DNA of 33,331 bases, taken from assembly GCA_002325605.1 (NCBI GenBank), contig DCSM01000079.1, forward strand, positions 6,001 through 39,331, read 5' to 3'. This document shows positions 26,283 through 33,331 of the stretch, in pieces. The stretch's first letter is position 1; each line of letters begins with the position of its first letter. The DNA is from Chloroflexaceae bacterium UBA1466. GTDB lineage: Bacteria; Chloroflexota; Chloroflexia; Chloroflexales; Chloroflexaceae. Under the pieces are notes generated by a model. It was given only the letters and a program-made list of their open reading frames with translations. It did no database searches and was not told the DNA's origin. Both the position numbers and the translations under genes were made by a program.

Positions 26283-26300
26283 GGCCAAAGTGCTTTGGCC
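26283..26300. promoter_or_regulatory. Palindrome GGCCAAAGTGCTTTGGCC, possible operator
   Basis: Perfect 8-base arms around TG. It lies about 95 bases upstream of the tadE -35 and about 165 bases upstream of the miaB -35. No T-run follows on either strand, so it is more like a regulator site than a terminator. Confidence 0.4.
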
Positions 26301-26452
26301 CAGGAACCTGCTTGCTAGAAGTCATTGTACATATATTCACAAAGCAATAAAAATTTACGTGAGATTTAACCTGAAAGTAGAATTTGACTATAGGCCAGTG
26401 ATTACAAAGAATTGTACCACAAAAACTTCACCTTTTGGTAGGCGACTGGATT

Positions 26453-26471
26453 AGACAAGAAAATCTTGTCT
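26453..26471. promoter_or_regulatory. Palindrome AGACAAGAAAATCTTGTCT, possible operator
   Basis: Perfect 8-base arms around AAA. Its right arm contains the -35 hexamer TTGTCT (26466-26471) of the candidate miaB promoter, so a bound protein would occlude RNA polymerase. Confidence 0.45.
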
Positions 26472-26494
26472 TCTGAATGGTTTTAAGCTACAAT
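26466..26494 (+). promoter_or_regulatory. Candidate promoter of miaB operon
   Basis: -35 TTGTCT (26466-26471), 17-base spacer, -10 TACAAT (26489-26494). The predicted start near 26501 gives a leader of about 88 bases. Confidence 0.5.
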
Positions 26495-26502
26495 AAGTGG
26501 AA

Positions 26503-26520
26503 GCTGTGGGCCGCCACAGC
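26503..26520 (+). promoter_or_regulatory. GC-rich hairpin at start of miaB leader
   Basis: GCTGTGG-GCCG-CCACAGC, a perfect 7-base stem within a few bases of the predicted transcript start. A 5'-end hairpin of this kind can protect mRNA from decay. Confidence 0.4.
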
Positions 26521-26588
26521 CTGGGGCTTGTCCTTAGAAGCCTCCATCTTTAGGCAAATAGACACTTAGATAGTTTCCACATTGGAAT

Positions 26589-27941
26589 ATGAATAAAATT
26601 GCCCCGAACGCTAAGGCCCTAATTTCGGCAGATGAGCGGAGTCGCCGCTACTATCTTTGGACGGTAGGCTGCCAGATGAATATGGCGGATTCAGCCCGCC
26701 TGGAAGCGGCTCTGCAACAGGTCGGCTATACGCCAGCGTCGCAGCCTGCCGAAGCGGGTTTTATTGTGTTAAATTCGTGTAGCGTGCGGGCCAGTGCCGA
26801 ACAGCGCGTGCTGGGCAAACTTGGCGATCTCCAGCAGATCAAGCGGCTTTACCCTGCGACGCAGCTTGTCCTTTGGGGTTGTATGGTGCAGCCAAGGGAA
26901 AATAACGCTTCCCAAGCTTCAAAAGCCCTTTTAGCGCTAGTTGACCATTTGGTGGCTCCTTCGGCTTTTGAGCAAGTGGTAGCTTTGGCCACCACCCAAA
27001 CCCCATTGCCTAGCGCGGTTTTGCCCTTACGGGATCCAAAGAATCCACCTGTTTCGGCCTACATCCCGATTCAATATGGCTGTAATATGACCTGTTCGTA
27101 TTGCGTCATCCCAGCACGGCGCGGCAAAGAGCGCAGTCGGCCCCTTCTAGAAATTGTTACGGAAGCAGAACAGATGCTTGCTTGTGGGGTCAAAGAGATT
27201 ATTTTGCTGGGGCAAATCGTTGATTCGTGGGGACATGATTTGGCAGAGCGCCCGACCTTAGCGGACCTTCTCGGCGCGGTTCACGCCATTCCTAACCTGG
27301 TGCGGCTGCGCTTTCTGACTTCCCATCCGCGCTGGCTAAGTGAACAATTGATCACCACTCTGGCAAATTTGCCGCGTTGCCAACCTGAAATCAACTTGCC
27401 GCTTCAGACGGGGCATGATGCAGTCTTAAAGCTGATGCGGCGCGGCTACACTGTCGCGCAATATCGAGCTTTAGTCGCCCAAATTCGCCTGGCGCTGCCA
27501 GATGTGGCTTTAACAACCGACATTATTGTTGGGCATCCTGGGGAAACCGCTGAATATTTTGAGCAGACTCTGGCTTTGATCAAGGAAATTCGCTTTGATA
27601 AAATCCATTGTGCCGCCTTTTCGGCCCGGCCTGGCACATTGGCTGCCGAACTGGAGCTAGACCCCACGCTGGCCGTAGCTGAAGCGGAGAAAGAGACCCG
27701 TCGCCGCACGCTCGACGAGCTTCAGAAAGAATTGCTGACTGAAAGCAACGCTCGGTGGCTTGCCAAAGAAGTTGAAGTTTTGGTCGAGGATCAGGTTCGC
27801 GGGAAGTGGCGGGGCCGCACAGGGCAAAATAAACTGGTTTTCTTTGCCCATCCTGCGGCGCTAAAAGGTCAATTGGTAAAGGTCAGAATCACTAAAACTA
27901 GTCCTTGGGCCTTGCAAGGCGAGGCTCTTCTTTCGTCATAA
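26589..27941 (+). CDS. miaB: tRNA-2-methylthio-N6-dimethylallyladenosine synthase MiaB
   Basis: A 450-residue radical-SAM methylthiotransferase that adds a methylthio group to i6A at position 37 of tRNAs. The N-terminal UPF0004 domain has the three cluster cysteines C28 (VGCQMN), C64 (NSCSVR) and C98 (WGCMVQ). The radical-SAM cluster is C165, C169, C172 (CNMTCSYC). The C-terminal ~70 residues fit a TRAM domain. GCQMN with the DSARLE continuation favours MiaB over RimO or MtaB. The ATG at 26589 has only a weak GGA two bases upstream. It is a housekeeping enzyme here leading an operon with a Tad-type ATPase, an unexpected pairing. Confidence 0.85.
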   Translation: MNKIAPNAKALISADERSRRYYLWTVGCQMNMADSARLEAALQQVGYTPASQPAEAGFIVLNSCSVRASAEQRVLGKLGDLQQIKRLYPATQLVLWGCMVQPRENNASQASKALLALVDHLVAPSAFEQVVALATTQTPLPSAVLPLRDPKNPPVSAYIPIQYGCNMTCSYCVIPARRGKERSRPLLEIVTEAEQMLACGVKEIILLGQIVDSWGHDLAERPTLADLLGAVHAIPNLVRLRFLTSHPRWLSEQLITTLANLPRCQPEINLPLQTGHDAVLKLMRRGYTVAQYRALVAQIRLALPDVALTTDIIVGHPGETAEYFEQTLALIKEIRFDKIHCAAFSARPGTLAAELELDPTLAVAEAEKETRRRTLDELQKELLTESNARWLAKEVEVLVEDQVRGKWRGRTGQNKLVFFAHPAALKGQLVKVRITKTSPWALQGEALLSS

Positions 27942-27954
27942 AAAGGAGTTTTCT

Positions 27955-28803
27955 TTGACTCGTCAAGATGAAAAACAACGTTTGCGCCGCCGGTTGCAAG
28001 AATATGCCATGAATTTGGCGGTTAGTGGCCGCTGGGATGAATCAGTTGAAGTCAATCAGCGAATTTTGACTTCGTTGGGCGAAGATACTGAGACTTACAA
28101 TCGTTTAGGGCGATCCTACGTCGGGCAAGGCAAGTTTCACGAAGCCTATGCGGCTTATCAAAGTACGCTGAAGCTTAACCCCACAAACACCATTGCCCGC
28201 AAAAAGCTCTCCTGTCTTGAGTCCCTCTTAGACCGTGGGGGCGACCAAGTCGCCGCCGAGCAACAGCTCTATCAGCCCATTGACCTGCGCTTGTTCGTGA
28301 CAGAGGCTGGCCGAACCGCATTAGCTACTTTGGTGGATGTGCCCCGCAGTGCTGCGGTGGAATCTATTTCGCCCGGTGACCGAGTCGAACTTCAGGTTGA
28401 GGAAAGAGGTGTTCAGGTCCTGGATTTTAAGGGCAATTTGCTGGGCTACCTTGACCCCAAATTGGGGCAACGCTTATCTGAATTGATCACTGGTGGCAAT
28501 CGCTATATTGCGGCGGTGGCCCAATCTGACCAGCGCCAAATTCGTCTCATTTTGCGCGAAGCCTATCAAGACCCTGGCCAACATGGACGGATTTCTTTCC
28601 CCGATAAGTTGGGCGGGAGTGCCATGTATGGGCAAATCCTGCAATATGATTATGAAACCGAAGAGCTTTTGGAAGAAGAAGACGTTAGCAGCGATGAGCA
28701 TGATGATCTTGAGACAGATTACGCTGTTGCCGACGAAGAAGAGGATGTTCTACGGTTAGACACCATTGAAAAAGATATGGATGATGAAGAAAATGAAGAA
28801 TAA
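27955..28803 (+). CDS. TPR protein with possible HIRAN-like domain and acidic tail
   Basis: A 282-residue soluble protein. The start codon is TTG at 27955, supported by AAGGAG (27943-27948) with 6-base spacing; the miaB stop is 13 bases upstream. Residues about 8-90 contain two TPR-like helical hairpins (AMNLAVSGRWDESVEVNQRIL and the YNRLGRSYVGQGKFHEAYAAY region). Residues about 112-205 contain GDRVELQVEERG, then GNLLGYLDPKLGQRLSELI, a pattern that weakly resembles a HIRAN domain. The last ~50 residues are strongly Glu/Asp-rich. No catalytic motif is seen. Its place between miaB and an AAA ATPase gene suggests an adaptor role; the HIRAN assignment is tentative. Confidence 0.7.
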   Translation: MTRQDEKQRLRRRLQEYAMNLAVSGRWDESVEVNQRILTSLGEDTETYNRLGRSYVGQGKFHEAYAAYQSTLKLNPTNTIARKKLSCLESLLDRGGDQVAAEQQLYQPIDLRLFVTEAGRTALATLVDVPRSAAVESISPGDRVELQVEERGVQVLDFKGNLLGYLDPKLGQRLSELITGGNRYIAAVAQSDQRQIRLILREAYQDPGQHGRISFPDKLGGSAMYGQILQYDYETEELLEEEDVSSDEHDDLETDYAVADEEEDVLRLDTIEKDMDDEENEE

Positions 28804-28835
28804 GGGCTTTACGGATTAGTCGAAGGGCCAGTTGT

Positions 28836-30182
28836 ATGAGTCAAGAATCGTTGCCAACAAACTTAGCTTCGCGGCCCAGTGAGGCTGTTCGCCTGCTTCC
28901 TTCCCCAACTTCCATTGCTGAGACGGGGTTAAGTCTACCGATTCTCGCTGATCTGGTCCTCAAAATCATCTATTTTGCGACCAATATCCCTGGGCAGAAG
29001 ATCGAGGAAACCAGTAAGCTACCCTTTCCAAACGTTTTGGATAAAGTCTTAGAATTCCTTAAACAAGAGGAATATATTGATATTGTTGGTTCTGAGGGAG
29101 GATATACTGAGCGTTCGTTTCAATATACGCTTGCACCCAAGGGCTATGTCAAAACACATGAAGCTTTAGAGCGTTCGCAATATGCAGGGCCTGCACCTGT
29201 GCCCTTGAAACATTATCTAGCGGTATGCCGCAACCAAGCGCTCAGTAAGATGGTTGTTGAAAAAGATACTTTGCGCCAGGCTTTTGGCCACATGGTGCTT
29301 AGTGAAAGTCTGCTTGACCGCCTTGGCCCCGCCACCAATTCGGCGCGTTCGCTTTTTCTCTATGGCCCGCCTGGGAATGGCAAAACAATGATTGCCGAAG
29401 TCTTAGCCCAACTCTTGATGGCCAGTGGCAATATCCTGATCCCGTATGCTTTGGAAGTCGAGGGCTGGCTTGTACGGCTCTTTGACCCTTTGAATCATCA
29501 AGCGATTGAGCAACCTAATCAACCTGAAGCGCAGAGTCTCTTCACTAATGCCCCTAAAAGCCTAGGCGATGCGCGGTGGGTTGTTTGCAAACGCCCGCAA
29601 GTGATAGTCGGTAGTGAATTAAGTATGGAACAACTTGATTTCACCTTCGATCCCTTGCAGAAAATCTACGAAGCACCTTTCCAACTCAAGGCCAATGGCG
29701 GTTTGTTCTTGATTGATGACCTGGGAAGGCAGAAATGCAGTGCCGTTGAATTGCTGAATCGTTGGATTGTGCCCTTAGAAAAGCGGACTGACTTCCTCGC
29801 CCTGCAAACGGGTAAAAAGGTAATTGTGCCTTTTGATGTCCTGCTTGTCCTTTCGACTAACCTATCGCCAAAAGACTTGGTAGACGATGCTTTCCTCCGC
29901 CGTATTCGCTATAAGATCGAAGTGCCTAACCCTAAGCCCCCTGAATTTCGGGAGATTTTCCGCCGAACAACCCAATTAAAGCAGATTCCTTACAGCGATG
30001 ATGGCTTGCGCTACTTGATTCAAGAGCATTACTTCAAGACGGGCCGTGATTTACGCTGTTGTCATCCCCGTGATCTCTGTGACCAAATCTTGGATGAGGC
30101 AAAGTATCGTGGGATTCAGCCTGAAATGAGTAAGGAATTACTGGATCGGGCGTGTGAAGCCTACTTTGTTAAACTTGGTTGA
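28836..30182 (+). CDS. AAA-type ATPase with winged-helix-like N-terminus
   Basis: A 448-residue protein. Residues about 20-125 look like a winged-helix domain (GLSLPILADLVLKIIYF, LPFPNVLDKVLEFLKQEEY). The Walker A motif GPPGNGKT lies near 176-183, Walker B LFLIDDLGRQ near 288-297, a sensor-1 Asn in LSTNLSPKDL and a basic FLRRIRYK segment after it, all consistent with an AAA+ module. A cassette of this AAA protein beside a CpaF gene is something I recall from other genomes, so it may remodel or regulate a Tad machine. SD GAAGGG precedes the ATG. The 32-base gap to the preceding gene and 33-base gap to cpaF2 support one operon. Confidence 0.75.
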   Translation: MSQESLPTNLASRPSEAVRLLPSPTSIAETGLSLPILADLVLKIIYFATNIPGQKIEETSKLPFPNVLDKVLEFLKQEEYIDIVGSEGGYTERSFQYTLAPKGYVKTHEALERSQYAGPAPVPLKHYLAVCRNQALSKMVVEKDTLRQAFGHMVLSESLLDRLGPATNSARSLFLYGPPGNGKTMIAEVLAQLLMASGNILIPYALEVEGWLVRLFDPLNHQAIEQPNQPEAQSLFTNAPKSLGDARWVVCKRPQVIVGSELSMEQLDFTFDPLQKIYEAPFQLKANGGLFLIDDLGRQKCSAVELLNRWIVPLEKRTDFLALQTGKKVIVPFDVLLVLSTNLSPKDLVDDAFLRRIRYKIEVPNPKPPEFREIFRRTTQLKQIPYSDDGLRYLIQEHYFKTGRDLRCCHPRDLCDQILDEAKYRGIQPEMSKELLDRACEAYFVKLG

Positions 30183-30215
30183 GAGCCAAGCTAAATTATT
30201 TGAAGGAGTCCTGTT

Positions 30216-31607
30216 ATGCCCCTCTTTGGGCGAAAGAAAGAAACCCCTTCCCCCGATGAGCAACCTGAAGTGGTCGTTGCGCCCGTAGCTCCCCAGGAAG
30301 AGGCTCCCCCTCTTAGCGAGAAGGATGTGCGCCGCTTGCTGGAGATGTCGCTGCGCTTTGTGGAGCGGATTCAAGCCTCCCTCGGCCCCCAAGCCGACCT
30401 TTCGCGGACCCCCGAAATGGAAAAGACCGTCCGTGAAGGTACGGAGGCGCTCTATCGCCAGACGGGGATTGCGCTCCCCGATAAGCACGTTGAGTACCTT
30501 ACGACCCTTGTTTACAACGAGTTACTGGGCTTCGGCCCGATGCAATCCCTGCTTGATGACCCTACCATCTCTGAGATCATGGTTAATGGGCCTGAGAAGG
30601 TCTACATTGAACAGAATGGTAAGCTGAAGCGCACCAACATCCGCTTCGCCAGCGATGAGCATCTTTATCGGATTATAGATCGGATTGTGCGCCCCCTAGG
30701 CCGCCGCATTGACAAGCGTTGGCCAATGGTTGATGCTCGCCTACCTGATGGCAGTCGCGTCAATGCCATTATCCCTCCCTGCGCTATTGATGGGGCTTCT
30801 ATTACCATCAGAAAGTTCAATCAACACCACTGGAAGATTAAAGACCTTGTCAGTCATGGGACGCTTTCGGCGGAGATGGCGCAGTTCCTTCATGCTTGCA
30901 TTGTAAGTCGGATCAATCTGATAGTTTCTGGCGGGACAAGCTCTGGGAAGACTACCCTTATCAATGTGCTTTCGACCTTTATCGCTGAACGCGAGCGGAT
31001 CGTGACCATAGAAGATAGTGCTGAGTTACAGCTTTCGCAAGACCACGCCGTGCGCTTAGAAACTAAGCCCCCAGAGACCGATGGCACAGGCCGCGTTACG
31101 GTGCGCGACCTCGTGCTGAATGCTTTACGGATGCGCCCAGACCGCATCATTGTAGGGGAGTGTCGCGGTGGAGAAGCCCTTGACCTTCTTCAGGCTATGA
31201 GTAGTGGCCATGACGGTTCAATGACCTCCATTCATGCAAACAATCCGCGTGAGGCCGTCGGGCGCTTGGAGACCCTTTGTATGCTGGCGGGCATGGAGCT
31301 ACCTCTTCTAGTCGTCCGCCAACAAATCGCCGCTGCTCTCAGCTTAGTCATTCACATGACGCGCCTGGAAGACGGGCAGCGGAAGGTCGAATATATTACT
31401 GAGGTGCAGGGGATGGAAGGTGAAAAGGTAGTCACCCAGGACATCTTTAAGCTCCATGTCTTAGGGCGTAGCCCCGATGGGAAGACGGTTTGTGAACATC
31501 GAGCAGAAGGTGTGCGCCCCCGCTTCACCTCTCGCCTCGAAGCCTTTGGGCAGGATTTGCCCCCCAATGTCTTTGGCGTTGCAGTCCCAGGGAGCCGCAA
31601 ACGTTGA
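30216..31607 (+). CDS. CpaF/TadA-family secretion ATPase, copy 2
   Basis: A 463-residue VirB11-class ATPase. The N-terminus is charged and Pro-rich (about 1-35). LGFGPMQSLLDDPTISEIMVNGPEKVYIEQNGKL and the Walker A GGTSSGKTTLIN (about 235-246) are followed by RIIVGECRGGEALDLLQAM, GHDGSM and SIHANNP, so the catalytic motifs are intact. It shares layout and many motifs with copy 1 but has a different N-terminus, Ser in place of Gly in the P-loop, and a longer C-terminal extension. GAAGGAG stands 7 bases before the ATG. Possible roles are a second motor for the same pilus or the motor of another Tad system whose other genes lie elsewhere. Confidence 0.92.
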   Translation: MPLFGRKKETPSPDEQPEVVVAPVAPQEEAPPLSEKDVRRLLEMSLRFVERIQASLGPQADLSRTPEMEKTVREGTEALYRQTGIALPDKHVEYLTTLVYNELLGFGPMQSLLDDPTISEIMVNGPEKVYIEQNGKLKRTNIRFASDEHLYRIIDRIVRPLGRRIDKRWPMVDARLPDGSRVNAIIPPCAIDGASITIRKFNQHHWKIKDLVSHGTLSAEMAQFLHACIVSRINLIVSGGTSSGKTTLINVLSTFIAERERIVTIEDSAELQLSQDHAVRLETKPPETDGTGRVTVRDLVLNALRMRPDRIIVGECRGGEALDLLQAMSSGHDGSMTSIHANNPREAVGRLETLCMLAGMELPLLVVRQQIAAALSLVIHMTRLEDGQRKVEYITEVQGMEGEKVVTQDIFKLHVLGRSPDGKTVCEHRAEGVRPRFTSRLEAFGQDLPPNVFGVAVPGSRKR

Positions 31608-31608
31608 C

Positions 31609-33282
31609 CTAACGAAAGCCCTTCAACGCAAAGATCATCTGCTTTCCTCCGAACGCTTCATCAAACTTTTTGTTAGCCGTAAGCACATCTAGCACCTGTG
31701 CCTTACGGTCTTCTTTTAGCCCACTATAAATTAGCAAACGGTCTTCATTCCCTTCTACAACCCTCCCAACTAACTGCGGATCATCCACCGCATACTTCTT
31801 TAGCAGACCCTCATTCCCGGCCTTCACTAGGTAGAACTTAGGCGGCTGTTTGGTCGTTTTGAGCAGTAAGTAGGCCTCCTCTGGCCTTGTTGCATCGGTC
31901 ACGCCTAAGAAGGGTCGATGCAAGTAGTACCAAAGCTGATACTGCTCATACGCCGAATCCCCAAAGACCAGATCCGCAGCTTGCGAGTTCTGCCTTACCC
32001 ACCATGCCGCCGCTTTAAGACCTTGATCTTTGGGCATTCTTGCGCCTGGAGCTTCCCCAATCCCGACTAAGGTTGCCAGTTCAGTCCCAGGATTAAAGCC
32101 AAAGATCATAGTAAAGGTGCGAAGGAGATAAAGGGTACTTAACATGGTAAATAAGCCCCCAATCAACCACCGTTGACCGCTTTTCGCAGACCTTTGCCAG
32201 ACCTTTGCTAACAAGATAGCCGCGTTAAGGGAGAGGGGAGCCAGCCCAAACAGAAAGAGTTCATAAACGTGCCTTCGCGTGAAAAGAACGAAGGGAAGTA
32301 AGTAAACTAGCGCCCATAATAGAGGAAAAGCTCGTTTCTCTAAGCGCAAAAGCGCAGGCAGATTCAGCATTCCTAAGCCTAATAAAAGCACGAGTGAAAG
32401 GCTGCCAATGCAATAACTGGCGTTGTTCCAAGCGTCAAAGAGGTGCAAACCTGCTTCACCACTGGAGCCTTGGCGCAGCCTTGCCGCAGGCCCTCCGCTC
32501 GCCCAAAAGCCTCCAATATAGCCCAACATCACTGCGAAATGAAAGCAAATGATCAGCAAGGGTAGAATCATTACTCTGTTGGTGAAGAGCAAACGCCGAG
32601 TACGCTCGACTCGTTGCATCAGCGAAGGTTGGGTCTTAGGCTTGCTGGGGATGACCAAAATCCCATAGAGAAAGATCAAAATGAAGAGCAGAGGAAAGAG
32701 CTGTTCAACGCAGAGATTAAGCGCGAGAGCCAGCCCAGCTTTAGTCGCTTGACGGGGAGATTGGTCTTCAAAGTAGTTTAAGAGCGCCAGTAAGCTTAGA
32801 AGTTGACACCAGAAAGTAAGTGGGATGTGACTTAAACCTGAAGAACGTGAGAGACCAACGTGAATGGGCATTAAAGCCACTAGAAATGCCGCAAAAACCC
32901 CAGCTTTAGGCTGACTTAGGCGTTTTACAAGGCTGGCTGCGAGCGGAATACTTGTTAGATTGATCAGGACAAAAGGCAGATTCCACCAAAACTCAGTGAT
33001 CTGAAAACCCATTAGACCAGTCAATGTGCTAGAGATTAACCCGATAGTCAGAGGTAGAATACCGTGAGCAGTCGTCAAAAGATTCCAGGTTGAAGTCGTC
33101 GATGGCAAAAGCATTGCCCAATCACGAGGGTAGAAAAAGGTCACGAGAGCAGCTAATTCAGCATGGTCACTACTAGGAAACGGTTGATTATTACCCGCCA
33201 AGCGCAGCCCTGCACCCAGCAAGATGGCCAGCGTAATCAGGACAATTTGGGGCAGTGAAAAGGTTTCGCGCTTAACGAACAT
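31609..33282 (-). CDS. Multi-span GT-C-like glycosyltransferase
   Basis: A 557-residue integral membrane protein with about eleven hydrophobic segments and a C-terminal soluble part of about 120 residues. The first extracytoplasmic loop carries an Asp (FPSSDHAELAA) in the position where GT39/ArnT-like enzymes keep catalytic acids. I read it as a GT-C family glycosyltransferase using a polyprenyl-phosphate sugar; the acceptor is unknown. Its stop is one base from the stop of cpaF2 on the opposite strand, with no terminator between. Upstream, ATTTTA at 33321-33326 would give a minus-strand -10 of TAAAAT, but its -35 is outside the window. Glycosylation of the neighbouring surface proteins is a contextual guess. 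Confidence 0.65.
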   Translation of the reverse strand: MFVKRETFSLPQIVLITLAILLGAGLRLAGNNQPFPSSDHAELAALVTFFYPRDWAMLLPSTTSTWNLLTTAHGILPLTIGLISSTLTGLMGFQITEFWWNLPFVLINLTSIPLAASLVKRLSQPKAGVFAAFLVALMPIHVGLSRSSGLSHIPLTFWCQLLSLLALLNYFEDQSPRQATKAGLALALNLCVEQLFPLLFILIFLYGILVIPSKPKTQPSLMQRVERTRRLLFTNRVMILPLLIICFHFAVMLGYIGGFWASGGPAARLRQGSSGEAGLHLFDAWNNASYCIGSLSLVLLLGLGMLNLPALLRLEKRAFPLLWALVYLLPFVLFTRRHVYELFLFGLAPLSLNAAILLAKVWQRSAKSGQRWLIGGLFTMLSTLYLLRTFTMIFGFNPGTELATLVGIGEAPGARMPKDQGLKAAAWWVRQNSQAADLVFGDSAYEQYQLWYYLHRPFLGVTDATRPEEAYLLLKTTKQPPKFYLVKAGNEGLLKKYAVDDPQLVGRVVEGNEDRLLIYSGLKEDRKAQVLDVLTANKKFDEAFGGKQMIFALKGFR

Positions 33283-33331
33283 AGCTTTCTGGGCCTCAAC
33301 TAGGAAGCGAAGTTTGGCTTATTTTATCACA

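Larger units (their letters stand above)
26129..26588. other. Divergent regulatory region between tadE and miaB operons
   Basis: 460 bases with no credible gene. It holds a minus-strand promoter for tadE (26159-26187), an 18-base palindrome (26283-26300), a 19-base palindrome (26453-26471) overlapping the -35 of a plus-strand promoter (26466-26494), and a leader hairpin (26503-26520). The remaining stretch 26301-26452 shows nothing I can name. Confidence 0.6.

Noticed and set aside
26143..26340. 65-codon minus-strand frame upstream of tadE with a hydrophobic C-terminal half, at the place a pilin gene might sit
   Set aside because: It starts with GTG, has no Shine-Dalgarno sequence, lacks a Gly-x4-Glu prepilin site, and runs through the tadE promoter.
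26589..27941. RimO or MtaB instead of MiaB
   Set aside because: The GCQMN motif and the spacing of the cysteines fit MiaB better; a phylogeny would settle it.

Overview
The window reads as chromosomal DNA from a monoderm-type bacterium, most likely a member of the Chloroflexota. The basis is the gene content: a Tad pilus locus without a secretin gene, long secreted proteins with Pro/Thr linkers, a CAP protein with a C-terminal module I recall from that phylum, and two secreted proteins ending in YLPL(V/I)xR. This assignment is from memory of the families, not from a search. The G+C content looks moderate, and I see no tRNA, rRNA, CRISPR array, insertion sequence or integrase.

Layout. (1) Positions 1-1398, minus strand: a membrane-anchored TPR protein flanked by two hairpins that share one loop sequence. 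(2) 1399-5584, minus: two tandem paralogous CAP-domain exoproteins with near-identical promoters and leader hairpins but unrelated C-terminal halves. (3) 5672-8047, minus: a multi-span GT-C/DUF2723-like glycosyltransferase and a DUF192 protein. (4) 8102-26128, minus: a Tad (Flp) pilus operon read tadE, giant tadE-like, tadG-like VWA, kelch/Calx-beta exoprotein, cpaB, cpaE (receiver-MinD fusion), cpaF, tadB, tadC. (5) 26129-26588: a 460-base divergent regulatory region with a promoter for each direction and two perfect palindromes. (6) 26589-31607, plus: a probable operon of miaB, a TPR protein with an acidic tail, an AAA ATPase and a second cpaF. (7) 31609-33282, minus: a second GT-C-like membrane glycosyltransferase converging on cpaF2 with one base between stop codons.

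How the parts fit. The minus-strand operon encodes the motor (CpaF), inner-membrane platform (TadB, TadC), a localisation or signalling factor (CpaE with a phosphorylatable receiver), CpaB, and a set of very large surface proteins. The most striking is a 1797-residue protein with a TadE pseudopilin N-terminus followed by three Ig-like repeats, three concanavalin-like repeats and a terminal jelly-roll-like domain, joined by Pro/Thr stalks. It looks like a pilus-anchored adhesin. The divergent operon carries a second CpaF and an AAA ATPase and may serve the same or a second Tad machine. The two membrane glycosyltransferases could decorate the Pro/Thr stalks. The major Flp pilin, a prepilin peptidase and a secretin are not in the window.
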